From assembly GCA_017536765.1 (NCBI GenBank), contig JAFXGV010000025.1:1-64000 (forward strand): a DNA stretch of 64,000 nt. Direction: 5' to 3'. The notes beneath the pieces were generated by a model. That model was not told the origin of the DNA. It searched no databases and saw nothing but the letters and a program-made list of their open reading frames with translations. Shown here piece by piece: positions 26,940 to 35,504 of the stretch. Within the stretch, counting starts at the first letter, position 1, and the number at the start of each line of letters is the position of its first letter. Made by a program: the position numbers and the translations under genes. Source of the stretch: Bacteroidaceae bacterium (GTDB taxonomy: Bacteria > Bacteroidota > Bacteroidia > Bacteroidales > Bacteroidaceae).

Positions 26940-27962
26940 CTAACGGGAAAAGCGCTCTTTGAGCACCACATAGATAATGACCGGTGCGCCTATGAGAGGC
27001 GTGATGGCCCCGAGCGGCAAAAGACCGCTCTCCCCGGGCAGCAGGCATATGAGGTTGCACACAAGCGTCACCGCACCGCCAAGCAGCAGGGCAACGGGCA
27101 GCAGCCTGCGATGATTGTTTGTGCCCACGGCCAGGCGGGCCAAGTGTGGCACTGCGAGGCCTACGAATGCCACAGGGCCGCAAAATGCCGTGACGGTGGC
27201 CGTGAGCAACCCCACAATGAGCAGCAACACGCCACGCACACGCTTGGTATCGATACCCAAGTTACGGGCATAATAGTCGCCAAGCAGCATAGCGTTGAGC
27301 GGCTTCACAAGCAGCAGGGCAGCAGCAAGCACAAGCAGCAACACCGTTACATAGAAGGGCAACTGTGCCGATGACACTGCACCGAAACTGCCCATACCCC
27401 AAATGAGATAGGAGTGAACGCCCTCGGCCGTTGCAAAATAGTTGAGAATGGAGATAACCGATGATGCGAGATAGCTTATTGCCAGGCCTGCTATGAGCAG
27501 GTAGATGTTATTGGCAAGCAGGCGGGAGAGCAAGAGCACCACGCCGATAATGAGCAGGGCACCCGCGAAGGCACCTGCAAGCACTGCAAAATAGCTGCCC
27601 ACACCCATAGCCACACTACCCTGCAACAGCAGCATAACTACTGCCACACCTAAGCCTGCACCGCTGTTTATGCCAAGCACCTCGGGGCCGGCCAACGGAT
27701 TATTGAAAAGCGTTTGCAACAGAAGGCCTGCCACCGACAGCGCCATACCCGCCAACAGCGCGGTAACAGCCTGTGGCAGGCGGGTTTGCAGCAGAATAAG
27801 CTGCCAAGCGGTGTTACCACCATCGCCACCTGTGAGAATATCGGCAACGGCACGTGCAGGGATGGTCACCGAGCCCCAAAAGAGGTTGGCGGCAAACAGC
27901 GCGGCAAGCAACAGCCCCCACGCAGTAAAAAGCACGGCGGCACTACTCTTGCAGTTTCTCAT
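26940..27962 (-). CDS. FecCD-family ABC transporter permease
   Basis: The membrane subunit of an importer for a siderophore, haem or corrinoid; 340 residues with about ten hydrophobic helices. FecCD/BtuC signatures include LLQTRLPQAVTALLAGMALS, LLLQTLFNNPLAGPEVLGIN and, near the C-terminus, GPVAFVGLAVPHLARLAVG. It overlaps the substrate-binding lipoprotein gene by 20 nt and is the last gene of the run that begins with the polyprenyl synthase. The ATPase subunit expected next to it is absent: downstream lie only a spacer, the structured RNA and a glycosidase gene. It therefore presumably shares an ATPase encoded elsewhere. Confidence 0.93.
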   Translation of the reverse strand: MRNCKSSAAVLFTAWGLLLAALFAANLFWGSVTIPARAVADILTGGDGGNTAWQLILLQTRLPQAVTALLAGMALSVAGLLLQTLFNNPLAGPEVLGINSGAGLGVAVVMLLLQGSVAMGVGSYFAVLAGAFAGALLIIGVVLLLSRLLANNIYLLIAGLAISYLASSVISILNYFATAEGVHSYLIWGMGSFGAVSSAQLPFYVTVLLLVLAAALLLVKPLNAMLLGDYYARNLGIDTKRVRGVLLLIVGLLTATVTAFCGPVAFVGLAVPHLARLAVGTNNHRRLLPVALLLGGAVTLVCNLICLLPGESGLLPLGAITPLIGAPVIIYVVLKERFSR

Positions 27963-29085
27963 AATATCTTAATTTATAGGATGGCAGCAGCTGCGGGTGG
28001 AATATTGCCACAAGCTCGCGCAGGAGCAAGTCGGGGCGGAAGGGTGTCTCCTCGTAAAAGAGTTTTTTGCCCGTGTTGCAGGCATATATATTACGCTCCT
28101 CGAAGGGCGTAAAATGGGCATAGCCGCCAAAGTCGGTTAGCAGCGAGGAGTAGCTTTTGTCACTGTCGGAATTATATTTTATGAGCCAGAAATCGGCTGC
28201 GGCGGCACGGTTCAGAACGGTTTCGAACGAAAGGGGTACCGAACCACTGCCCTTGCAATATGAAAAGAGATAGTCGGCACCGGCCATTTGGTACATCTGC
28301 CCCATAGTACTGCCGCCCGCCGGCATATACCAGGCGGAACTGCTCTTGAGCTCGCACAGCAGCGAGGGGCGTTGCAATGTGTCGGAAACAATAGAACGTA
28401 GTTGCTCAAAATTGCCACACACCGCAGAAAAAAGTGAATCGGCAGCTGAAGCACGCCCCACAAGGCGCCCATAAAAGCGCATCCACTCGGCTGCGGCAAG
28501 GGGCGAGGATTCCATATATTCGGCACACTCCACCACGGGGTAAGGGAGGCTCTCTATCTTGCCATAGCCACCATTCTCAAAGGGTAGCACCAAGATGGCC
28601 GAAGGAGATAGCTGCACCACCCTTTCGACGTCTGCATTAAGCGTGCTGCCACAATCGACAATGGTGCCGCGCGCAACACCTTCGCGCACAAACGGGGAGA
28701 GCATATAACGGGAATCGCACACACCGCCAATGGCTGCCGATGCACCCAAGCTATGTAGCAGATGGGTGTGAACTGTGGAAAAAACCAGCAGATTGTCGAG
28801 CGGGGTGCGCAGCACTGTTCCGTGTGGCAGGTTGCGTGGCAAAGGGGCAGTGCGCGGAACAAGCAGATAGCGCTGCAGCAGACCGCGCCCCCAGGGATTC
28901 TTTACATCGGCCACCGTGAAGCTGTCGCAATCGACCATCTGCAACAGACCGGCATAGTGCATAGCTATGGTATCTCCTTTAATAGCGTCGCCCGTCTGCT
29001 GCGATGGCACACCGCAACCACACAAACAAATGGCAAGCAACAGCGCACAGGCTGTGATTCTTATATAAGAAAAGATACCACACAT
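27943..29085 (-). CDS. ABC transporter substrate-binding lipoprotein (metal chelate/corrinoid type)
   Basis: A 380-residue lipoprotein: hydrophobic leader, then a lipobox ending LAICLCGCG. The rest resembles the helical-backbone binding proteins that deliver iron chelates or cobalamin to FecCD/BtuC permeases (TVLRTPLDNLLVFSTVHTHL, GASAAIGGVCDSRYMLSP, VERVVQLSPSAILVLPFENG). It overlaps the permease gene by 20 nt and follows the DAHP synthase/chorismate mutase gene after 6 nt. Its gene lies in the middle of an otherwise metabolic operon. The substrate cannot be read from sequence; no B12 riboswitch or haem-type motif was noticed nearby. Confidence 0.85.
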   Translation of the reverse strand: MCGIFSYIRITACALLLAICLCGCGVPSQQTGDAIKGDTIAMHYAGLLQMVDCDSFTVADVKNPWGRGLLQRYLLVPRTAPLPRNLPHGTVLRTPLDNLLVFSTVHTHLLHSLGASAAIGGVCDSRYMLSPFVREGVARGTIVDCGSTLNADVERVVQLSPSAILVLPFENGGYGKIESLPYPVVECAEYMESSPLAAAEWMRFYGRLVGRASAADSLFSAVCGNFEQLRSIVSDTLQRPSLLCELKSSSAWYMPAGGSTMGQMYQMAGADYLFSYCKGSGSVPLSFETVLNRAAAADFWLIKYNSDSDKSYSSLLTDFGGYAHFTPFEERNIYACNTGKKLFYEETPFRPDLLLRELVAIFHPQLLPSYKLRYYEKLQE

Positions 29086-29091
29086 AGCAAC

Positions 29092-30156
29092 TTATTTGTC
29101 ATCGTTCACTATGCACAGCTGCTGGCGTATGCTCTCGGAATGAATAGCCTCGAAAACATCCTTCACAGCCTCCACATCCAATTTATGGGTAACACTAAGC
29201 GCCGCACAACGTTCCATTGTCTCTTTGTAGCGGAAGGGCTGGAACACGGTGAGCCCTTTCTCCTTTTTTATCTCACCTATTTCGCGCACAATTTCCATAC
29301 GGCGGGCAAGCAGGCGTATGAGTTCGTCGTCTATGCTGTCGAGGCACGAGCGGTGGTGTGCGATGTACGATGTATCGCCCGCCGAGGAACGATGCACAAG
29401 ACTGTCGAGCATAGCCACGAGTTCGGCCGGCGTTAGCTGCTGCCGAGCGTCGCTGAGGGCACACGCGGGGTTGCAGTGCACTTCGACCATAAGACCGTCG
29501 AGGTTGAGGTCGAGCGCCTGTTGCGAAAGCGGCATCACAAGCTCGCGCTTGCCTGCTATATGGCTGGGATCGCATATTATAGGCAACTGAGGCAAACGGT
29601 TCTTCAACTCTAAGGGTATCTGCCACTGGGGCGAATTGCGAAAAATCTTCTCGCCATACGAGGAGAAACCGCGATGTATGGCACCCAAACGAGTGACACC
29701 GCTGTTGTTGAGGCGTTCAAAGGCTCCTATCCACAGCTCTAAGTCGGGGTTCACAGGGTTCTTCACAAGCACGGGGACATCCACGCCACGCAGTGCATCG
29801 GCAAGTTCCTGCACGGCAAAGGGGTTGGTGGTGGTGCGTGCGCCCACCCACAGCAAATCAACACCTGCGCTCAAAGCAGCCTCGACGTGCGCCGCAGTGG
29901 CCACCTCTGTGGCCACAGGCATATTAAGTTCCTTTTTAACACGGGCAAGCCACTGCAACCCCTCGGGGCCTATGCCCTCGAAACAGCCGGGGCGTGTGCG
30001 CGGCTTCCATATTCCGGCACGGAAGAGGGTGACACCCGCCGCGGCCAATTCTGTAGCTACGGTCATCACCTGTTCCTCACTCTCGGCACTGCAAGGGCCC
30101 GCTACTATAATAGGCTTTTTTGCCCCTGCAAATATATCAATTGCCTCTGTATTCAT
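29092..30156 (-). CDS. Bifunctional DAHP synthase / chorismate mutase
   Basis: A fusion of 354 residues. The N-terminal part (about 1-265) is a type I-beta DAHP synthase, joining phosphoenolpyruvate and erythrose-4-phosphate at the entry to the aromatic pathway: IIVAGPCSAESEEQV, FRAGIWKPRTRPGCFEGIG, WVGARTTTNPFAVQ, VKNPVNPD, ICDPSHIAGKRE. The C-terminal part (about 268-354) is an AroQ-type chorismate mutase helix bundle: IDDELIRLLARRMEIVREIG, then KKEKGLTVFQPFRY. Such fusions are standard in Bacteroidales, where the mutase domain also gives feedback control. It is 10 nt from tatD and 6 nt from the binding-protein gene. Confidence 0.94.
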   Translation of the reverse strand: MNTEAIDIFAGAKKPIIVAGPCSAESEEQVMTVATELAAAGVTLFRAGIWKPRTRPGCFEGIGPEGLQWLARVKKELNMPVATEVATAAHVEAALSAGVDLLWVGARTTTNPFAVQELADALRGVDVPVLVKNPVNPDLELWIGAFERLNNSGVTRLGAIHRGFSSYGEKIFRNSPQWQIPLELKNRLPQLPIICDPSHIAGKRELVMPLSQQALDLNLDGLMVEVHCNPACALSDARQQLTPAELVAMLDSLVHRSSAGDTSYIAHHRSCLDSIDDELIRLLARRMEIVREIGEIKKEKGLTVFQPFRYKETMERCAALSVTHKLDVEAVKDVFEAIHSESIRQQLCIVNDDK

Positions 30157-30166
30157 ATATTGGTGG

Positions 30167-30949
30167 TTATTTTATCAATGGGAAAAGAGTTTCGGCATTC
30201 CGTGTGGTTATGCGGGCCACATCATCGGTGGCGCAGCCGTATATCTGCGCAAGCCTTGCCGCAATGAATGGGATGTATGAACTCTCGTTGCGCTTACCAC
30301 GGTGTGGCACGGGGGCAAGATAGGGGGAGTCGGTTTCCAGCACTATGCGCTCCAACGGCACCGATGCCAAAGCGGCGGCAAGCCCCGAATTCTTGAACGT
30401 GAGTACCCCGCCTATGCCCAAGTAGAAGCCTTCATACGAAAGGAGTTTTTCGGCCTCGCAGGCACTGCCCGAAAAGCAGTGGAACACACCTGTGAGCCCG
30501 GCCGCGCGATGCGCCTCCATAACATCTACCAACTCGTCAAATGCACTGCGTGAATGTATTGCAAGCGGCAGGCCTGTGGAGCGAGCCCATTGCAGGTGGG
30601 CATCGAACACTTCGAACTGCTCACTGCGTCGCTCTTCGCTCCAATAGAAATCGAGCCCCGTTTCGCCTATCGCCACATAGCGGTCGACAGCCTGCAAGGC
30701 GGTTTCTATGGCCGATAGTTGCTCTTTGTAATCGTCGTTTATCTCGGTGGGGTGCAGGCCAATCATAGGATAGCACACGCCCGGATGGGCGGCACACAAT
30801 TCATCGATTACCGGCATAGAGTGGTAATCTATGGCAGGCAGCAGCAGACGAGTGACACCGGCCTCCACGGCACGGGCAACCACTGCGGCACGGTCGTCGT
30901 TGAACTCCTCGCAGAATATATGTGTGTGGGTATCTACAAATTTATTCAT
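30167..30949 (-). CDS. TatD-family metal-dependent hydrolase
   Basis: A 260-residue TIM-barrel hydrolase of the TatD DNase family. Metal ligands appear in FVDTHTHIF (N-terminus), in GETGLDFYW (Glu), in IHSRSAFDE, in VFHCFSGSACEAE, and in LETDSPYLAPVPHRGKRNE near the C-terminus. These proteins are 3'-5' DNases in vitro. The ATG at 30949 overlaps the stop of the upstream gene by 8 nt and gives the usual MNKFVDTHTH start; an ATG at 30961 is less likely. It is part of the polyprenyl synthase to permease run. Confidence 0.92.
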   Translation of the reverse strand: MNKFVDTHTHIFCEEFNDDRAAVVARAVEAGVTRLLLPAIDYHSMPVIDELCAAHPGVCYPMIGLHPTEINDDYKEQLSAIETALQAVDRYVAIGETGLDFYWSEERRSEQFEVFDAHLQWARSTGLPLAIHSRSAFDELVDVMEAHRAAGLTGVFHCFSGSACEAEKLLSYEGFYLGIGGVLTFKNSGLAAALASVPLERIVLETDSPYLAPVPHRGKRNESSYIPFIAARLAQIYGCATDDVARITTRNAETLFPLIK

Positions 30950-31658
30950 CGGTGGGAGCATCGCTTTTACGGTTTGTGCGATAGTAATATATTACTCCAT
31001 ACTCGGCGCACTTTTTTATACGCGCCTCGCCCGTGAAACCGGCAAAGGCCTTCTCTATTTCGCCCCAAGCCTCGAAGATTATCTCGTCGCCTTCGAAACG
31101 CATATCGGATATATTGCTCAAAGCCTCTGCCGTGCGCTGTTGCAACGACTGCTGCCTGTCGTACATCTCCTTGAAAAGGTCGAATGCCACCGACACACGC
31201 CCCATTGTGGGGTTGTAGATGGGCACACCACCCTCGGCCGTGCGGCGGCGCTCACCCTCCATTATCTTGGCACCCCACTCTAACACCGCTGTCTCGGAAA
31301 AGAGGTTGGGCGTGGTGTCCTCGTCTTGAGGCAGGCCGTAATAGGGGCGCTTGCTGCGGGCTATCTCGCCACGCATAATGGACATACTAAGCACCTGAAT
31401 GAAATGCGACACATACATACGGGCACGCTTGAGCGCAGCCTCGTATTTTTCGTTGCCACGCTTGGTCGATTGCTCGGCCACGCAACGCTTGTATATGCCC
31501 ACCTCGCGCGAGAAACGCTCGAGAAAGGTTTTCGCCTTGTAATAGGTGTTGTGAGTGAGCACGTTGGTATATACGCCGTTCTGCACACTGCTCTCGACGG
31601 CGGTGCGCAGGGCCCTTATGCGTGCCTGGTCGGTTTTGGGAAGGCGGCGGTATGGCAT
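30942..31658 (-). CDS. Conserved hypothetical protein, 238 residues
   Basis: A soluble, basic, mostly helical protein (MPYRRLPKTDQARIRALRTA at the N-terminus). No catalytic motif was recognised. Its C-terminal third (SDMRFEGDEIIFEAWGEIEK...EYGVIYYYRTNRK) looks like a small mixed fold. It has no signal peptide or membrane segment. It lies 3 nt downstream of the polyprenyl synthase gene and overlaps tatD by 8 nt, so it is certainly part of that operon. Such a fixed position suggests a Bacteroidales-restricted housekeeping role, but the function is unknown. Confidence 0.85.
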   Translation of the reverse strand: MPYRRLPKTDQARIRALRTAVESSVQNGVYTNVLTHNTYYKAKTFLERFSREVGIYKRCVAEQSTKRGNEKYEAALKRARMYVSHFIQVLSMSIMRGEIARSKRPYYGLPQDEDTTPNLFSETAVLEWGAKIMEGERRRTAEGGVPIYNPTMGRVSVAFDLFKEMYDRQQSLQQRTAEALSNISDMRFEGDEIIFEAWGEIEKAFAGFTGEARIKKCAEYGVIYYYRTNRKSDAPTDE

Positions 31659-31661
31659 AAA

Positions 31662-32636
31662 TTACAGGTTACGATTGAGGAGAGAGTCGGCAAATTGCTT
31701 GAGGTTGACCTTGCGCGCTGCATCTACCGAGAGGTTCTCTATGTAGGCATCGCACTTAGCAAAGAGTTCGGCTATGCGGTTTTCGCAAATCTCCTTTATA
31801 CCTAATTTATTATACATATCGGTGAAGAAGGCAACCTTCTCATCGGGGTTGCAAGCAGCATCCTCCATCCAGGCGTTCATCTGTGCACGCTGCTCGGGAG
31901 AGGCTGTCTCCATTGCCTTAATGAGCAGGAAGGTCTTTTTGTTGCAACGTATGTCGCCACCAATCTTCTTGCCAAAGAGGGCTGCATCGCCATAAACATC
32001 GAGCATATCATCCTGCAATTGGAAGGCAAGGCCCATTGTCTCGCCATAGGCATAGAGATTTTGCAAATCGCTCTCCGATGCACCTGCCACAAGACCGCCC
32101 ATCTTGAGCGAAGCGGCTATGAGCACCGATGTCTTAAGGCGAATCATCTCCATATACTCGGCTTCGGTAACATCGCTACGGTTTTCGAAATCGAGGTCAT
32201 ACTGCTGACCATCGCTCACCTCCTTGGCCGTCTCGGTAAAGAGGGCAAGCATTGCGGGAAGTTTTTCGGGTGCGGCGTGGGCTATGAACTCGTATGCAAG
32301 CAGCAACATAGTGTCACCTGAAAGAATGGCTGCGGTGTCGCCCCACTTGGCACAAACGGTGGGCTTTCCGCGGCGTATGTCGGCACGGTCCATCACATCG
32401 TCGTGTATAAGAGTGTAATTGTGATAGGTCTCCATTGCCACTGCGGGATAGAGCGCCTCGGTTATCTCCTCTTTATAGAGGTTGTATGCCATAAGGCAGA
32501 GCACGGGGCGCACACGCTTGCCGCTCTGCTCTATCGTGTAGCGTATTGGTTTGTACAACTCGAGCGGTTCGCGCTCAAATTTTATATTCTCTATGAAACG
32601 GTTTACCTCGTCTCGTATCTGTTCCCAGTTATACAT
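31662..32636 (-). CDS. Polyprenyl diphosphate synthase
   Basis: A prenyl-chain elongating enzyme of 324 residues. The first aspartate-rich motif is IHDDVMDRADIRRG (Asp79, 80 and 83) and the second is LQDDMLDVYGD near residue 212. RVRPVLCLMA near residue 51 binds isopentenyl diphosphate. Tyr74, five residues before the first motif, is a bulky residue that usually limits product to short or medium chains (FPP/GGPP), so quinone side chain or undecaprenyl precursor synthesis are both possible. It is the first gene of a six-gene minus-strand run; the tonB terminator lies upstream. Confidence 0.9.
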   Translation of the reverse strand: MYNWEQIRDEVNRFIENIKFEREPLELYKPIRYTIEQSGKRVRPVLCLMAYNLYKEEITEALYPAVAMETYHNYTLIHDDVMDRADIRRGKPTVCAKWGDTAAILSGDTMLLLAYEFIAHAAPEKLPAMLALFTETAKEVSDGQQYDLDFENRSDVTEAEYMEMIRLKTSVLIAASLKMGGLVAGASESDLQNLYAYGETMGLAFQLQDDMLDVYGDAALFGKKIGGDIRCNKKTFLLIKAMETASPEQRAQMNAWMEDAACNPDEKVAFFTDMYNKLGIKEICENRIAELFAKCDAYIENLSVDAARKVNLKQFADSLLNRNL

Positions 32637-32676
32637 AAATTTATAAAGATATTAGAGTAGTTATTATAAAAAAAAC

Positions 32677-32711
32677 TGCATAGAGATATCTCGCATGCGT
32701 TCGATATGACA
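32677..32711 (-). repeat. TGTCAT inverted-repeat element (half copy, minus strand)
   Basis: Read on the minus strand, TGTCATATCGAACGCATGCG then AGATATCTCTATGCA aligns with the left half of the copy at 13813 (TGTCATTTCGAAC...GAGAAATCTATGCA). It lies upstream of the polyprenyl synthase gene. Confidence 0.5.
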
Positions 32712-32743
32712 CTAATACTACAATTGCTTTCCGCGGCTATATT

Positions 32744-32785
32744 ATTAAAAAAGAGAGGCTACACTTTGGAAGGCAGCCTCTCTTT
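32744..32785 (-). terminator. Intrinsic terminator after tonB
   Basis: AAAAGAGAGGCT (32749-32760) pairs with AGCCTCTCTTTT (32774-32785). On the minus strand the stem is followed by TTAATAAT, extending the T-rich end. It lies 15 nt past the tonB stop. Confidence 0.8.
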
Positions 32786-32799
32786 TATACTGTTTTTAA

Positions 32800-33531
32800 T
32801 TATTTCAAGCGGAAGGTTACCGGCAATGTAAAACGCACGCGCACCGCTTTACCGGCCTGCTTACCGGGGTTCCATTTGGGCATTGCGCTTACTACGCGAA
32901 CGGCCTCCTTGTCGAGATATACGTCGCTTGAGCTCTTGAGCACCTCAACGTCCTGAATTGAACCGTCGGAGTTAACAACGAAATTGATGAACGCCTTACC
33001 CTGTGAGTTATTCTCGCGCGAGATACGGGGGTAGTTGATGTTGTCCTTCAAATATTTCATAAGTGCCTGCATACCACCGGGGAACTCGGGCATCTTCTCA
33101 ACCACGTTAAGAATGGGCTCCTCTTCGGGAACATCCTCTACCACTACGTTACCTATGTCGGCAATCTCAACAACCTCACCGGTCTCCTCAACCGATGCGA
33201 GCTCACTCTCCTCGATTTCGGCCTCGTCGTCAACGATTTCAAGAATCTCGGTAATCTGTTTTGCCTGGGGAGGAGGAGGAACAACCTTCTTCTCGGGCAT
33301 TGTGATGGGAATCATAATCTCCTCTTCGAGAAGAATACCTGCACTCACAATTTCGCCTGTGTGTTTTTTCTCGGTAGCTGTCCACTCGAAAGCCACAAAT
33401 AGAATAGCGAACACCATAATGTAACCAATCAAGAGCCATACGGTCTTGTGCTGTTCAAGGTTCGCTTTCGCGCTTTTCTTCACTTCAAGAAGCTCGCGCT
33501 CGTTTGCCTGTTGATTGTTTCTTGTATTCAT
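32800..33531 (-). CDS. tonB: TonB-family energy transducer
   Basis: Couples the proton-motive force from ExbB/ExbD to outer-membrane receptors. It has 243 residues: a short cytosolic N-terminus, one membrane anchor (about 33-52, TVWLLIGYIMVFAILFVAFE), a periplasmic linker rich in Pro/Glu (VVPPPPQAKQ, DDEAEIEESE) and a C-terminal TonB domain (about 155-243: MPEFPGGMQALMKYLKDNIN, YPRISRENNSQGKAFINFVV, MPKWNPGKQAGKAVRVRFTL). It is transcribed alone. The C-terminal domain is closely similar to that attached to the BlaR1-like protein at 51783-53801. Many TonB paralogs exist in Bacteroidales, so its receptor partner is unknown. Confidence 0.92.
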   Translation of the reverse strand: MNTRNNQQANERELLEVKKSAKANLEQHKTVWLLIGYIMVFAILFVAFEWTATEKKHTGEIVSAGILLEEEIMIPITMPEKKVVPPPPQAKQITEILEIVDDEAEIEESELASVEETGEVVEIADIGNVVVEDVPEEEPILNVVEKMPEFPGGMQALMKYLKDNINYPRISRENNSQGKAFINFVVNSDGSIQDVEVLKSSSDVYLDKEAVRVVSAMPKWNPGKQAGKAVRVRFTLPVTFRLK

Positions 33532-33596
33532 ATGATAGTTTAATATATTTTACTCGGTAAATTCTTGCTTTCGCCTTCATTACATCTTCCAAAGGG

Positions 33597-33629
33597 CAAA
33601 AATAAACAATATTTTTCAATACACACAAT
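33597..33629 (-). promoter_or_regulatory. Promoter of tonB
   Basis: Minus-strand ATTG, 21-22 nt, then TATTTTTG (33604-33597), which fits TAnnTTTG. This predicts a leader of about 60 nt. Confidence 0.55.
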
Positions 33630-33773
33630 TTAAGGCATCTTTTTTTATTTTATAAAGATTTTCTTTTGCGCGTATATCATAAATAACTCGTTTTTCAGTT
33701 ATTTATTATTGAAGCCTGCGCTTTTTATGCCGTTATTTTTGGCGTGCAATATATAAAAGATGAAAAAAAGCAT

Positions 33774-33781
33774 TATCTTCG
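33774..33781 (+). promoter_or_regulatory. -7 box of the porQ operon
   Basis: TATCTTCG, one mismatch from TAnnTTTG, followed by CA. The same octamer precedes argF' (46894) and fhs (60366, minus). It lies inside any longer version of porQ and supports the GTG start at 33825. Confidence 0.45.
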
Positions 33782-33824
33782 CAGTGCTTTCGTATATATA
33801 CTAACCACGAAACAGAACTACAAA

Positions 33825-34805
33825 GTGAAATCGAGAGTTTTTATACTTTTAGCGATATTGGCAATACCGTTGCAGTTGTTGCGGGCACAAACGGGCGAGA
33901 TTGCATTCAATTTTCTGCGCCTCCCCTACTCGTCGCACGTGGCAGCATTGGGTGGCACCAATATATCCATAATAGACGATGACATAACACTGGCGGCACA
34001 CAACCCTGCGCTGCTTATAAACACCACACACAACACGCTGAACCTAAACTATATGACCTATATGAGCGACAGCAAGGTGGCAGGGGCGGCATACAACCGC
34101 GTGTTCGGCGAGCGTTCGGCCGGCGCCATCGTTGCCCGCTATGTCGATTACGGCGAGTTTAACGGATATACCGAGGACAACGTATTCACCGGCACCTTCA
34201 AGGCAAAGGATATGGAGTTTGCCGCCACATACAGCTACCTGCTGAGCGACCGCTGGAGCGGTGGCGTTGCCGGCAAGTTCATATATTCGAAATATGATGA
34301 TTTAAGTTCCATTGCATTGGGTGTGGATTTGGGATTGAACTACTACGAGGAGGAGAGCGAGTTCTCGGCATCAATAGTATTCAAGAACTTAGGTGCGCAG
34401 ATAACCGCCTTTGAGGAGGAGACCGAGAAGATGCCCTTCGACATACAGATAGGTTTTTCAAAGAGATTGTCGCACGCCCCCATACGCTTGTCGGTTACAA
34501 TGAACAACCTGCACAAGTGGAGCAATGATGACTTTTACAATGCCGACGGCAGCAAAGACGGCTTTGGGCAGAGGCTTTTGAAACACTTCACCTTTGGTGC
34601 CGACATTCTGTTGAGTGAAAGATTCTACATTGCCGCGGGATACAATTACCGCATGACTAAGGAACTGTCAACCGACAACAGCAAGTGGGATGGAATGAGC
34701 ATTGGTGCGGGATTCAATGCAAAGAGAATAAAACTTGGTGCATCGTACAGCAAGCTACACATTTCTTCGTCGTCGCTGCTGTTCAATGTATCATATACAC
34801 TATAA
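33825..34805 (+). CDS. porQ: Type IX secretion system protein PorQ-like
   Basis: An outer-membrane beta-barrel protein (326 residues) of the PorQ/PorV type, part of the attachment machinery of the type IX secretion system that anchors cargo at the surface. After a signal peptide (KSRVFILLAILAIPLQLLRA) it has the family start GEIAFNFLRLPYSSHVAALG and SIIDDDITLAAHNPALL, then alternating beta strands to the final FNVSYTL. I chose the GTG at 33825 because it gives a clean signal peptide and lies after the -7 box at 33774; an in-frame ATG at 33744 would lie before the transcription start. It leads a four-gene operon (porQ-cmk-ispH-pfkA). Its presence fits the sorting-like C-termini on the secreted proteins in this window. 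Confidence 0.85.
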   Translation: MKSRVFILLAILAIPLQLLRAQTGEIAFNFLRLPYSSHVAALGGTNISIIDDDITLAAHNPALLINTTHNTLNLNYMTYMSDSKVAGAAYNRVFGERSAGAIVARYVDYGEFNGYTEDNVFTGTFKAKDMEFAATYSYLLSDRWSGGVAGKFIYSKYDDLSSIALGVDLGLNYYEEESEFSASIVFKNLGAQITAFEEETEKMPFDIQIGFSKRLSHAPIRLSVTMNNLHKWSNDDFYNADGSKDGFGQRLLKHFTFGADILLSERFYIAAGYNYRMTKELSTDNSKWDGMSIGAGFNAKRIKLGASYSKLHISSSSLLFNVSYTL

Positions 34806-34814
34806 ACAGGAATT

Positions 34815-35504
34815 ATGAAAAAGATTGTAATAGCAATAGACGGCTTTTCGTCTTGTGGCAAAAGCACTATGGCCAAAGCGCTTGCGCGCAATGTGGGTTA
34901 TCTCTATTTCGACAGTGGCGCGATGTACCGTGCTGTAGCTCTCTACTGCCTGCGCAACGGGCTCATAAATGGCGAGCAGATTGACACCGAAGGGTTGCGT
35001 GCACAATTAGGCAACATAAACATCACATTCGAGGCCGACCCCGTGACAAAGAACTCCATAACATTGCTCAACGGCGAGAATGTGGAGCACGAGATACGCT
35101 CGCTCGAGGTATCACGCCTTGTGAGCCACGTGGCAGCGCTCGACTTCGTGCGCACCGAGATGGTGGAGCAGCAACGCCGTATGGGCAAGCAGAAAGGCAT
35201 TGTGATGGACGGGCGCGACATAGGCACCACGGTGTTCCCCGATGCCGAACTCAAGATTTTCGTAACAGCATCGGCCGAGGTGCGCGCACAGCGCCGCTAC
35301 GACGAGCTTAAGGCCCGTGGCGACAACCCCGACTACAACGAGATTCTCGAAAACGTGATGGAGCGCGACCGCATAGACCAGACACGCGAAGTAAGCCCCC
35401 TTAAAAAGGCCGATGATGCACTGTTGCTCGACAACAGCAATATGACTCACGCCCAGCAGGAGGCTTGGTTGAAAGAACAATTCATTGCACATACAGAATG
35501 TTAA
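34815..35504 (+). CDS. cmk: Cytidylate kinase
   Basis: Phosphorylates CMP and dCMP with ATP. It has 229 residues with the P-loop [17 protein letters not shown] (about residues 8-24), FDSGAMYRA (substrate site), [20 protein letters not shown] and the lid/arginine region [19 protein letters not shown]. It starts 9 nt after porQ, and its last 7 nt overlap the ispH start, so the genes are tightly coupled. Confidence 0.95.
   Translation: MKKIVIAIDGFSSCGKSTMAKALARNVGYLYFDSGAMYRAVALYCLRNGLINGEQIDTEGLRAQLGNINITFEADPVTKNSITLLNGENVEHEIRSLEVSRLVSHVAALDFVRTEMVEQQRRMGKQKGIVMDGRDIGTTVFPDAELKIFVTASAEVRAQRRYDELKARGDNPDYNEILENVMERDRIDQTREVSPLKKADDALLLDNSNMTHAQQEAWLKEQFIAHTEC

Noticed and set aside
29092-30156. 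An aromatic-amino-acid attenuator before the DAHP synthase gene
   Set aside because: The gap to tatD is only 10 nt, with no room for a leader peptide or terminator.
33744-33785. Short ORF MKKSIIFAVLSYIY just before porQ (ATG near 33760)
   Set aside because: It overlaps the -7 box of the porQ promoter and would lie before the transcription start.
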